A stretch of DNA of 64,000 nucleotides from Halobellus rufus. Its GTDB lineage: Archaea; Halobacteriota; Halobacteria; Halobacteriales; Haloferacaceae. Of this stretch, positions 52,448-60,732 are shown one piece after another. Location: contig NZ_BBJO01000024.1 in assembly GCF_000739575.1 (NCBI RefSeq), positions 62,001-126,000 of the forward strand, given 5' to 3'. The translations under genes were made by a program, and so were the position numbers. Within the stretch, counting starts at the first letter, position 1, and each line of letters begins with the position of its first letter. The notes beneath the pieces were generated by a model that had not been told where the DNA came from, ran no database searches, and worked only from the letters and a program-made list of their open reading frames with translations.

Positions 52448-53438
52448 TCACACCGTGATCACGGTACTGCCCGGATTGTCACCTCGTTCGTAGTTGGTGA
52501 TTGCGACGACGAGCCGAAGACACAGCGCAAGGAACACTTGTGTTCGTGCGTGGACGCGGCCTCGGGCGAACGCACGCCCGAGGCCGCAGCCCTTGACTGA
52601 TTCGTTGGTTCGTTCGACTCCAGTCCGACGGTTGTACGTCTCGTCTAGCGTTGATTGTTTCAGCTGAACGTCCTCGCTGTGTTCGTTGATGCGGTCTTCG
52701 ACTCTGTACTTGATGTCTTTCGGGTCGTCAGTGTTTCGTGGGTTGTACGGAACGACTGGCACGACCCCTGCGGCCAGCAGGTGGTCGCCAGTTGAGCGTG
52801 TCGTAGGCGCTGTCTCCAAGCATCCACACCGGTTTGGCGACGGCGAGCGCGTCACGCGTGACGCGCATCGCCGTCTCTTCTGGCGCTTGTTTGCTTTCGG
52901 TAAACTCCGCTACGATCGGTATCTTTTGTCCGGTCGAAACGATCGTACAGCCGTAGCCGTAGTAGTACTCTTCAGCTGTGGGATCGTAGCATTTCGACGC
53001 GTCTGAATCGGCGGGCATCGCTCTCACGTCCGTTGAATTAATGGAGTACGTCAAGTCGAGCAGGCCGCGGCGGGCGGCCTGCTCGACGAGTCTATCGAAC
53101 ACTTCGTCAACGACGTGTTCGAGGTCGGTAAGGAAGCGATCGACCGCGTCTCTCGACGGCGGTCGATCGAATCCACAGCTAAGCCAGACGAACGTGTTCT
53201 GTAGCTCTCGCTCAATCGGGCGAATGCCGTAGGTGTCGTGGTAGTAGCAATGGAGGAAACCACGCATCAGTTCTGGTGGCTTGTGCTCTCGTGTTCGCCC
53301 CGTCTTCGCCGGGGCGAACACGTCGAACTCTGCGAGAAACCCGAAGGAAAGATGCTCAAACAACGCTAACGTCTCGGTTTCCGCGACATTGAAGAATGAC
53401 TCTACCGAAGGATCATCTTGCAGGGTCGCTGAACTCAT
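52448..53438 (-). pseudogene. IS4/IS5-type transposase, frameshifted
   Basis: The first frame starts MSSATLQDDPSVESFF at 53438, with INSTDVRAMP (first catalytic Asp) and WMLGDSAYDTLNW (second Asp). The second frame, from about 52787 to 52448, continues DHLLAAGVVPVVPYNPRN and GVERTNESVKGCGLGR (catalytic Glu) to the C-terminus ITNYERGDNPGSTVITV. Two bases appear missing at 52783-52788. The whole would be about 330 residues, a normal DDE transposase of haloarchaeal IS4/IS5-type elements. It cannot make an intact enzyme unless frameshifting occurs. Terminal repeats not identified. Confidence 0.8.
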
Positions 53439-53582
53439 TCCACCTCAGCGTTCACCCTGCTCTTTGGTGTGGTAACTGTTCTATGACACCCTCTTATCAT
53501 CAGTGTATGAAGACCCGGCTTCGAGATTTCTTGACGAGTCGGATTGAACCCGCGTCTCAGCCTCCACAAGATTTAAACAGTC

Positions 53583-54324
53583 GGCACTGTCTAGTTAACG
53601 ACCTAAGCTGGCGTTCGATTATCTAGCGCTTGATGCGGTCGTTGGAAGTTATAATAATACACGAACTGTGCAAGCCACTGGGCGACGGAAGTCCGACTGC
53701 CGACCCACGAATTATGGAAGCGGTCGACTCTCATTTTGAGGGTATGAAACCACTTTTCGATGAGGTTTCGGTCAACGTAGTCAAGGTGACCGCTCAAGTC
53801 TAATCGAAAGAGGGCAGTCAGGTATCCATAGCCATCAACCAGAAACTCAGTGTTCGAGAGATCGTGTTTCTCGACGAGTTGCCCAAGAAACTCTGTTGCT
53901 GGATCGGTACCTCGTCGATCGAAGAGATCAACGCCGAGTAGTAACTTTGAGTCAAGGTCTATTGCAGCGTACACCCAAGACAACTCGCCATTGATTCGGA
54001 CCGCGGTCTCGTCGACGGCGACCCGCGTCGGCTGCGCCGACGGCGGGTCGGGAACGCTGTCAGCCAGCCGATGTACCCACTGCCAAATTGCCTGATGAGA
54101 CCGTTCTACACCGATCGAGCGAAGAATTGCTGCTGTCTCTCTGAGTGAACAGCCGGTCGCGTGGAGTCGGATGGCGAACGCCCTGACGGGCGTCACCGTC
54201 CGCTCACGCTCCCAACATTCTTTGAAATCCACCGCGTAACCCTCGCTGAGCAGGTCTGCGAGCATTGTCCCAAACAACCTCTACGACCTGCTCACTTCTC
54301 AAACTAGCTTAACTAGACAGTGCC
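53583..54324. mobile_element. IS6-family insertion sequence, left flank of the catabolic cluster
   Basis: 742 bp. Terminal inverted repeats GGCACTGTCTAGTTAA (53583-53598) and TTAACTAGACAGTGCC (54309-54324) are perfect over 16 bp. One transposase gene on the minus strand fills it. The 8-bp flanks (AAACAGTC and ATCTATAC) do not match, so no target duplication is visible; this is common after IS6 cointegrate or deletion events. Confidence 0.9.
53603..54265 (-). CDS. IS6-family transposase
   Basis: 220 residues. N-terminal HTH (about 25-75, FAIRLHATGCSLRETAAILRSIGVERSHQAIWQWVH), then the DDE domain: VAVDETAVRIN (Asp), FLVDGYGYLTAL (Asp) and RNLIEKWFHTLKMRVDRF (Glu), the standard IS6 arrangement. 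ATG 54265 chosen; an ATG four codons earlier is possible. Complete, so the element may be active. Confidence 0.92.
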   Translation of the reverse strand: MLADLLSEGYAVDFKECWERERTVTPVRAFAIRLHATGCSLRETAAILRSIGVERSHQAIWQWVHRLADSVPDPPSAQPTRVAVDETAVRINGELSWVYAAIDLDSKLLLGVDLFDRRGTDPATEFLGQLVEKHDLSNTEFLVDGYGYLTALFRLDLSGHLDYVDRNLIEKWFHTLKMRVDRFHNSWVGSRTSVAQWLAQFVYYYNFQRPHQALDNRTPA

Positions 54325-54809
54325 ATCTATACACCCCACAGACATATATATAACAATGAGATGCAACCGATTCCAGAGAAAGCGTCTCCGTATCGGTAGA
54401 GATCTCAGGACCTTACGAAGAAGCCATTGCGAAGTTAAAGTCCATAAGAGGCTGTAATGAAACTATCAGCGGTCACCAGGGACTTGTCAGCCATCCTATC
54501 GTCGATCATCAGTCTCAACGGTGTCATTATAAGTGTTATCGCCGACTAATCGTCCGACGAGACAGACGTCGACTATGACGCCGACGACCGCTTCGGCGTC
54601 ATACAAGTGATAGAGCGATACGACCTCGTCATTCTCGAAGGCAATACTTGGAAACCAGATCCGGAATTGCGAGAGGCAGACTAACCTTCCGTTGATCCGA
54701 TAGCGTGCACGGAGCGACTTGAGGTCTCACTCTGGCGCCGGGGGAAACCCCATCGTCGTGTCGATACCGAGGCATCTTCGGAACCGCTTGCTGGTTTCGA
54801 AGTGATTCG
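54325..54809. other. Region between the IS6 element and the catabolic cluster
   Basis: 485 bp. No complete gene; contains the short remnant at 54550-54684. The rest (54325-54545 and 54685-54809) shows no protein-like frame. TATATATAA near 54344-54352 is an orphan TATA-like motif. Confidence 0.45.
54550..54684 (+). pseudogene. Gene remnant (C-terminal fragment)
   Basis: An open frame of 44 codons without a start, reading DYDADDRFGVIQVIERYDLV and ending ELREAD with stop at 54682-54684. Its acidic, regular sequence looks like the end of a haloarchaeal protein, but the family is unknown. A TAA at 54547-54549 cuts it from anything upstream. Probably left when the IS element or cluster inserted. 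Confidence 0.35.
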
Positions 54810-55697
54810 TTACGAACACCGCGTCTTGAAGGATTTCGGTGGGTAGACACCATCCCAGATAGATACCGAATTTCCCTCAGTGCCTTGATATCTCACCGGC
54901 GAAGTGGCGTCGAGTGTTGCGACTTCGGCGTTAAACTCGAATCGATTTCCACCGGGCGTCCAGAGGTACATAAACAGGTTTCCGCCGGCGTTGTGTCGGC
55001 CGATACCGAGTTCGAGGTTGTGGCCGTGCTGCACAACCAAGTCGGCGAACGTCTTCAGGTGGGCGATATCAGTCATTGTCCAGGCGAGGTGGTGCAGTGT
55101 ATCAGATATGTCTGTAGTAATCGTAATCGCCACATCGTGGTGGTAGTCGCCGAATCTAGTGAATACCTGGGTCCAGTACCCGCGATCAGTCTTACGAATA
55201 TCGGAAACGTTGAAACCCAGTACGTTCCGGAGGAACTCCGCATCCGCGCGCGGATCGGTACTCGCGAGGTTGATGTGGTCTAAGTCAAGCGGGGTAAGTG
55301 CGGAGCGGTCAGGGGTATTCGGCTCGCTTGGGTGGTGGTACTCCCGTCGACCGCTGTCCGGGACGACGAGGGCCATACGTATCTCGCTCGGGAGGACGAA
55401 CGCGACGCCGTCGTACGGACCGTGCGGGTCCTTAACGTCGACATCTGCGTCGTTGAGTTGGGTCTCTAAATCCGCTAGTGTCGCTTCGTCAGGAACCCGA
55501 ACAGCGAACTCGGCAACGCCAGTTCCGCCCTCGGTTACGAGGAGATCGACGCGGTCGTCAAGACCACACCCGAGCGCGACGTGATCCCCGTCGTAGTCGT
55601 ATTCGTTGAGTCCCATAACAGTCGTATAGAACGCGAGTGCGTCGTCGAGATCAGTCACCTGTAGGTGGACGTACTCGAGCTTTCTCACACCAGTCAT
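54810..55697 (-). CDS. Two-domain extradiol ring-cleavage dioxygenase (VOC superfamily)
   Basis: 295 residues with two VOC domains (about 5-115 and 135-260). Iron ligands expected for the BphC/NahC type are present: His141 (DHINLAS), His202 or 203 (LHHLAW) and Glu254 (FEFNAE). It would open a dihydroxylated aromatic ring next to the two hydroxyls. ATG 55697 chosen because LEYVHLQVTDLDDALAFY starts the first domain directly after it; the ORF start at 55718 is hydrophobic. It is the distal gene of a minus-strand set with the ring-hydroxylating dioxygenase. Confidence 0.88.
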   Translation of the reverse strand: MTGVRKLEYVHLQVTDLDDALAFYTTVMGLNEYDYDGDHVALGCGLDDRVDLLVTEGGTGVAEFAVRVPDEATLADLETQLNDADVDVKDPHGPYDGVAFVLPSEIRMALVVPDSGRREYHHPSEPNTPDRSALTPLDLDHINLASTDPRADAEFLRNVLGFNVSDIRKTDRGYWTQVFTRFGDYHHDVAITITTDISDTLHHLAWTMTDIAHLKTFADLVVQHGHNLELGIGRHNAGGNLFMYLWTPGGNRFEFNAEVATLDATSPVRYQGTEGNSVSIWDGVYPPKSFKTRCS

Positions 55698-55831
55698 CAG
55701 TAAGACAACTATGCACACAGAGTAACTTAATTATGCCGGGTATCCCTTGGTTGCGACTAATCAGCGGCCTCTACCGACAGCGATGACCATCCCTTTGGGA
55801 CACGACGTCCATAGGTCGAAGCGAGCACGTC

Positions 55832-56035
55832 TCACTCTGGACCGTGGGGTTCCTCCAATAGATCTGAGAACAATTCGGGATCTTGCCAGGTCAGGCTCTC
55901 AAGCGCGACCGCATCGAGATGGATTTTCGAGTCCTTCTTTGGCGCTGCTATCTCGAGTCGTTCACCTGCGTTGGTCTGCACTTTTCGGACGGTGACGACG
56001 GCGAACTCGTTCGCGATGCGAATTTCTTCGTCCAT
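55832..56035 (-). CDS. Small protein of ring-hydroxylating dioxygenase clusters
   Basis: 67 residues: IANEFAVVTVRKVQTNAGERLEI then LDAVALESLTWQDPELFSDLLEE. I recall short proteins of this kind beside polycyclic-aromatic dioxygenase genes in actinobacteria, where they are often mislabelled dihydrodiol dehydrogenase; they are too short for that enzyme. A small beta-rich accessory protein is more likely. Located 24 bp after the dioxygenase beta gene in the same orientation. Confidence 0.6.
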   Translation of the reverse strand: MDEEIRIANEFAVVTVRKVQTNAGERLEIAAPKKDSKIHLDAVALESLTWQDPELFSDLLEEPHGPE

Positions 56036-56059
56036 TGTAGATATCGATAATATCCCCTT

Positions 56060-56572
56060 CTACAAAAATATAGAGAGGGATCCCACATCGAGGACCGTGG
56101 TATCCAGCAGTACTCGGCGACTCGCGAGCTTTAGAGAGCCGTCGACGCGCCGCAGAACGTCGTGTCGCTCCCCGGCAATCAGGTCGGGGTCGGGTGAATT
56201 GCCGTGCGTGCGGTAGACGAGTAGATTGCTCTTTACTGGTACGTCGTCCCCATCCACCCCCTCGACTCGGACGTTACTCACGAATCGGCGCGTTCGAGAC
56301 GGCGGGTCTTCGGACCAAGCGTGGTCCGTCTCGAATCGGTTGACTCGCGCATTCAACGACGCCCTGTCTTCCTGGTAGTGAAAAGAGTTCTCGCTAAATT
56401 CCCTTTCGCTCCCTGCTTCGACTGTGACTCGTCGTGGGACGAGGTACTCCACGTCGTCGGTGAGCATATCGATCCAGGTGGTCAGATGTCTATCGTCGAG
56501 TACTTCTGCTTCGCGGTTTAGGAATTGAACACAGTCGTGTCTAAGATCCCTAATCTTCTCGTCAGTTGTCAT
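56060..56572 (-). CDS. Aromatic-ring-hydroxylating dioxygenase, beta subunit
   Basis: 170 residues with the cone-shaped SnoaL/NTF2-like fold of dioxygenase beta subunits: FLNREAEVLDDRHLTTWIDML near residue 15-35, DVEYLVPRRVT, and DRASLNARVNRFETDHAWSEDPPSRTRRFVSNVRV. It has no cofactor and supports the alpha3beta3 hexamer. Its ATG lies 10 bases inside the 3' end of the alpha gene, so translation is coupled. Confidence 0.9.
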   Translation of the reverse strand: MTTDEKIRDLRHDCVQFLNREAEVLDDRHLTTWIDMLTDDVEYLVPRRVTVEAGSEREFSENSFHYQEDRASLNARVNRFETDHAWSEDPPSRTRRFVSNVRVEGVDGDDVPVKSNLLVYRTHGNSPDPDLIAGERHDVLRRVDGSLKLASRRVLLDTTVLDVGSLSIFL

Positions 56573-57908
56573 CGTTCTCAGCCTCCGTCATTGCGTCTGC
56601 CCAGCTCCCGTAGAACGTTCGGATTGTATCCTCGACGAGATTAGTATCGTAAACGCGTCCTGGACCGGGCCACTCGTCGTCGTCCATAACCCTCGCGTCG
56701 CCAGCTTCCAGACCTTGCTGGAAATTTGCCTTGACTTTCTCGGCGAACGTCCCATTCGCACTTGTCGCCATACCCCGCCAACCGACCGCGTCGTCCTGGT
56801 CGAAGTTCCCGGAGGCGCTAAACGTGCTGACCGCGACCTTGTAGGCGCGTCGCTTGTACTCCTCCGAGGCCTCGGTCGGGGCTAGAACCCAATTCCATAC
56901 CTCGGTCTGGCCTGGACCCGTTGGGTTCCACTTCCGGATGAGGAAGAACGTCGCCGGGTCGCTTTCGGCCGCGTCCTTGAGCGCGATATGAAGGAACGAC
57001 ATATTCGGAAACGCAGTGCCGTCCTGAATGATTGAACGTTTCGCGATGTTGTACTGGTCATCGCTCAATCGGGCGTCGTCGATGTAAGTCTGGACCTCGT
57101 CGGGATAGCCGAAGAAAATCGGCTTGTCTTCTTCGGCCAACCGAAGCGTCATCGCGTGTCCGTCGACGTGGGAGATGTCGTGATGGTGGCTACCACCCGC
57201 TGCACCGAGGTTTTCAGTGAGTCCGACCTCGAACACCGAACTGTGGGTCGACTGCGTGTGATAGCTGTCGCCGGAGAAGTTCTCGGCACCGGACTTCCAA
57301 TCGAAGTCGGTGACCCAGCGCTGGGGTTCTCCGAGAACCTCCATACCGCCCTCGGTCAACTTCAGGTGCATATCGAGGTACCAGGTGAAGTCACCGAGGT
57401 GCTCTTCAAGTGACGGCCCGTTATCTGCGAGTGATGCGAAAACGAGCCCTTCGTAGCTCTCCACACGGGGTGCTTCGTGGAGTCCCCAATCGTCGGGATC
57501 GAGGTCCGGATATGCCTTGTCCTTCTGGGGTAGGCCAACGAGGTCGCCGCTGTTGTCGTAGGTCCAGCTGTGGTACGGGCACCGGAAGTGGGTCGTATTC
57601 CCCTGCTCCGCCCGGCAGACCTCCGTCCCGCGGTGCCGACAGGAGTTGTACATCACGTGAATGTCACCGGCCTCGTCGCGGGCAAATATGAACGTATTGT
57701 TCCCGATAGGCCGGAGGAAGTAATCGCCCGGAGCGCTCAGTTCGGACTCACATCCGACAAAGACCCAAGCAGTCCCGAAGATCCTCTCAAGCTCGGCTTC
57801 GTGGAGAGCGCGGTCGTTGTACACCTCCAACGGGAGGAGGCCGGTCTCGTCCATCTTTCGGACGTTACTTACTAGCTTGTCGACTTGTGACTGCTTAGCA
57901 CCGCTCAT
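56562..57908 (-). CDS. Aromatic-ring-hydroxylating dioxygenase, alpha subunit (Rieske)
   Basis: 448 residues. Rieske centre: Cys90 and His92 (CRHRGTEVC) with Cys110 and His113 (CPYHSW). Mononuclear iron: His217 and His222 in NFSGDSYHTQSTH, with the Asp near 376 in FDQDDAVGW. It inserts both atoms of O2 into an aromatic ring to give a cis-dihydrodiol; length and motif spacing fit the naphthalene/biphenyl/phthalate class. It needs a ferredoxin and reductase, neither of which is encoded in this cluster. Beta subunit follows with an 11-base overlap. Confidence 0.93.
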   Translation of the reverse strand: MSGAKQSQVDKLVSNVRKMDETGLLPLEVYNDRALHEAELERIFGTAWVFVGCESELSAPGDYFLRPIGNNTFIFARDEAGDIHVMYNSCRHRGTEVCRAEQGNTTHFRCPYHSWTYDNSGDLVGLPQKDKAYPDLDPDDWGLHEAPRVESYEGLVFASLADNGPSLEEHLGDFTWYLDMHLKLTEGGMEVLGEPQRWVTDFDWKSGAENFSGDSYHTQSTHSSVFEVGLTENLGAAGGSHHHDISHVDGHAMTLRLAEEDKPIFFGYPDEVQTYIDDARLSDDQYNIAKRSIIQDGTAFPNMSFLHIALKDAAESDPATFFLIRKWNPTGPGQTEVWNWVLAPTEASEEYKRRAYKVAVSTFSASGNFDQDDAVGWRGMATSANGTFAEKVKANFQQGLEAGDARVMDDDEWPGPGRVYDTNLVEDTIRTFYGSWADAMTEAENDDN

Positions 57909-57961
57909 AACCTACTCCAATAAACCAGAATTACAGTAATAAATATTCCGACGACTAAATC

Positions 57962-58663
57962 TCAGTCTGTCACTTGTGCAGCCAGATGCTCCCAAACGCG
58001 GTCCAACACGAGGTCGCTCAAGAGGACGTCGTCGACCATCGTCCGGACCGACTCAACCGGTCCGGTGTAGTACGTCGGCTCGCCAAAGAGTTCCATCTGG
58101 TACTGATATCGGGCGTTCAGCACGAAGTATGTCGTAGCCGTAACCACTTCGCGAAGGTCGAAACCAATGACGTTCGCCCCGTGGCCAGCAACGAACTGGG
58201 CCCGATGGTCACCCAGGTTCTCCGCCAACCGCTCTCCTTCGGCTTCGGTTACGACGAGCCGCCCGCCCTCCGTGTCAAAGTCGCTAAACGTTGGAACTCC
58301 GTCAGCAAAGAGCGCGGCCATATGAAATACTGGTTTGTACTCGATATCGAGGGCGGTGAAGGGCATAATTTCGTCAGCATGGTGGTGAACGATAGCATTC
58401 ACATCATCGCGTTCCCGGTAGATGGATCGGTGAATGACCGTTTCCCCGTACGGACGAACATCCGCGTTTAACACCTCACCGTCGAAATTCATCGTGACGA
58501 TATCGTCTTCAGTGACGAGAGCGGGACTCCGAGCACGCGAAATAAGCAACTTGTCACCGTCCGGATGACGACAGCTGATATGGCCGAAAATCCTGAATAT
58601 CCCCTCGTTCGCCAACATCCTATTCGCCAGTACGAGTGCTTCACGGAGATCTGCTACTCCCAT
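57962..58663 (-). CDS. Class II aldolase/adducin family protein
   Basis: 233 residues. FGHISCRHPDGDKLLISRAR, metal His pair in IVHHHADEIMPFTALD and a third in HGANVIG define the class II aldolase fold, a zinc-dependent lyase. In aromatic pathways members act as decarboxylases of dihydroxyphthalate-type acids, and that is more likely here than sugar aldolase activity because it sits 53 bp upstream of the dioxygenase alpha gene. ATG 58663 preferred to TTG 58696: a TATA-like TTGATAACC lies about 25 bp before it. Substrate unproven. Confidence 0.8.
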   Translation of the reverse strand: MGVADLREALVLANRMLANEGIFRIFGHISCRHPDGDKLLISRARSPALVTEDDIVTMNFDGEVLNADVRPYGETVIHRSIYRERDDVNAIVHHHADEIMPFTALDIEYKPVFHMAALFADGVPTFSDFDTEGGRLVVTEAEGERLAENLGDHRAQFVAGHGANVIGFDLREVVTATTYFVLNARYQYQMELFGEPTYYTGPVESVRTMVDDVLLSDLVLDRVWEHLAAQVTD

Positions 58664-58788
58664 TACCAACTGATGTATTCGCTTGCCGGTTATCAATTGT
58701 GGGGTAGGCTCCGGCGGACCGGTGTCTCACCGTCGGTCGGCAAGCGTTTGCAAGAGGATTTATGACTCCCTGCCGGCATCGTAGTCAT

Positions 58789-59715
58789 ATGGCTGCCGAA
58801 CGTTCCCTACGATTCAGTATCACACCGTTTAACTACACTAGACAGTTCTACTACGCCTTGGAGAAAGGTATCGTCCGACCGGAAGGCGTTTCTGTCGACG
58901 TGGTTCATAAACACTCTCCTCAGAAGGACCAGGCGATAGTGTGTGGCGACGTTGACGCCACAACGATGTCACTAGGAAAATACGTCATCACCAAATCCAT
59001 TAGCCACACGGACGTGTTTCCCAACGACCCGAGCGTCGTCGGCGCCGGACTTTCCTACCGACAGGGAAGCGGGCTGTTCGCCCCCTCGGACTCAAACATC
59101 GCCGGCCCCACCGACCTCGAGGGCGTTCGCCTCGGGATCCACGACCAGTCCGGCGCTATGACGTTCCACAAAGCGATCCTGGACCACCATTTCGACGTCG
59201 ACGTTGACGCCATCGACTGGGTCGTCGACACGCACCAGAACTTGTCCAAGGCGTTCGAGTCGAGAGAGGTTGACGTAGTCGAACGCGTTGGTGACTGGTA
59301 CTGGGACTACCTCGACGACCCGAACGTCGAACTGCTCTACGACCTCGCGGACGGATGGCACAAACTCGAAGGTGCCTACCCGCTCATTCACCTTATCGTC
59401 TTAGATCGCCGGTTCTGCGAAGAGAATCCGTCGACTGTCGATGCATTCCTTCAGGCGCTCCGGGACTCCCGTGATTACCGAGACAACTATTACGAAGACG
59501 TGCTGTCGGCGCTTCGGGGAGACAGCAGAAAGGGGGAGAGCGAACAGAGCATCGAACGACTCCAGCGTATCACGAAAACGGCGACGCTACCAGTCACACT
59601 CGACGAGTCGGCGAAGGCGAACATCCGAGCGTGGATGGACTACGCGGTCGAGTATGGCGTGCTCGCCGAGGCCATCACGGATGATCGACTCTTCCCAGAG
59701 TGGGCGGACGAATGA
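58789..59715 (+). CDS. Cytosolic periplasmic-binding-fold protein (dihydroxyphthalate decarboxylase/NMT1-like)
   Basis: 308 residues, no signal peptide: it starts MAAERSLRFSITPFNYTR directly with the first strand. The two-lobed fold shows KGIVRPEGVSVDVVH, FAPSDSNIAGPTDLEGVRLGI and YPLIHLIVLDRRFCEENP. NMT1-like binding proteins are exported, but enzymes annotated 4,5-dihydroxyphthalate decarboxylase share this fold and are cytosolic, so an enzymatic role in the same pathway is plausible. A TATA box about 28 bp before the ATG suggests a leaderless mRNA. Divergent from the class II aldolase gene. Alternatively a ligand sensor. Confidence 0.6.
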   Translation: MAAERSLRFSITPFNYTRQFYYALEKGIVRPEGVSVDVVHKHSPQKDQAIVCGDVDATTMSLGKYVITKSISHTDVFPNDPSVVGAGLSYRQGSGLFAPSDSNIAGPTDLEGVRLGIHDQSGAMTFHKAILDHHFDVDVDAIDWVVDTHQNLSKAFESREVDVVERVGDWYWDYLDDPNVELLYDLADGWHKLEGAYPLIHLIVLDRRFCEENPSTVDAFLQALRDSRDYRDNYYEDVLSALRGDSRKGESEQSIERLQRITKTATLPVTLDESAKANIRAWMDYAVEYGVLAEAITDDRLFPEWADE

Positions 59716-59814
59716 GGGGATTGATGCGATGGCTCCCCCGCCGCACCGGCGGTCGCAATTTACTCGTCACCCTCAACCGCGTAAGCCTAGTGCAAACCGA
59801 CTGATTTGGTATCT

Positions 59815-60699
59815 ATGGTCCAATATCTCGCAATAGCATTTACACTGGTTAGCGCCCTCGGTATCGCGGCCTACAGTCTCTTCATCCGCATCGGGACTTC
59901 CAAGAGCGATGGGACAGTCAACGACGCCCTGGTCGTAATCCTATTGTCGAATTTCGTCATCGTCGCCCCGGCGACGGTGTTTCTCCACCACTCCGTGACG
60001 GTCACACCGGTTGGTATAGCGGCCTTCGTTGGAGCCGGACTGGTCGCAACTATACTGGGGCGGATTAGCTACTACAAGGGGATCGAACTCGCTGGCTCCA
60101 GCCGGACAGAACCGCTGAAAGCGACGCAATTGGTCTACGCGACCGTCATACCGGTGATCGTGCTCGGGGAGGTACTCTCTGTACTCCAAGTCGCCGGCAT
60201 TCTCGCGATCATCCTCGGTGTCGTCGCCATCTCGCTTGAGAGTCAGTCCGAGAATGTCTCGTCACTGGCCAGTGCAAAAACGGGGATCCTATTCGGACTC
60301 GCATCGGGACTGTTCTACGGTCTAGAACCGACGCTCGCCAAGATCGGGATCGCGGAGAATGTCCCCATTCTGGTCGGAATCACTATCAAGACGGTCACTG
60401 CGCTAGTATTGTTCGTGACGTACCTTCGACTGAGCGGATGGAGTTTCACCGCCCGCTCGTCGAGCAGCTGGTTTTTCATCGCAGCAGGCGCGGCGAACAC
60501 CGTGTTCCTCGTGAGTTATTACGCCGCACTTGAGAGAGCGCCCGTCACCATTGTCTATCCCATCCTCCAGACGAGTCCGCTGTTTATCATCGGCCTTTCG
60601 CTACTGTTCGTGCCGTCTAACCTGGAGCGAATAACCTGGAAACTGGTACTCGGTTCGGTGATAATAGTCGCCGGCACTGTGATCGTCATTATCGCCTAA
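59815..60699 (+). CDS. EamA/DMT family transporter
   Basis: 294 residues with about ten membrane segments and the internal duplication of EamA (about 1-140 and 150-290), for example ELAGSSRTEPLKATQLVYATVIPVIVLGEVLSV and ALERAPVTIVYPILQTSPLFIIGLSLLF. It is a drug/metabolite transporter of the cytoplasmic membrane, possibly an exporter or importer of an aromatic acid. ATG 59815 preferred over TTG 59806. Same orientation as the binding-fold protein, 99 bp downstream. Confidence 0.85.
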   Translation: MVQYLAIAFTLVSALGIAAYSLFIRIGTSKSDGTVNDALVVILLSNFVIVAPATVFLHHSVTVTPVGIAAFVGAGLVATILGRISYYKGIELAGSSRTEPLKATQLVYATVIPVIVLGEVLSVLQVAGILAIILGVVAISLESQSENVSSLASAKTGILFGLASGLFYGLEPTLAKIGIAENVPILVGITIKTVTALVLFVTYLRLSGWSFTARSSSSWFFIAAGAANTVFLVSYYAALERAPVTIVYPILQTSPLFIIGLSLLFVPSNLERITWKLVLGSVIIVAGTVIVIIA

Positions 60700-60732
60700 A
60701 CAGCAGTGGAGGAATATCGGGGGAGACAGTTA

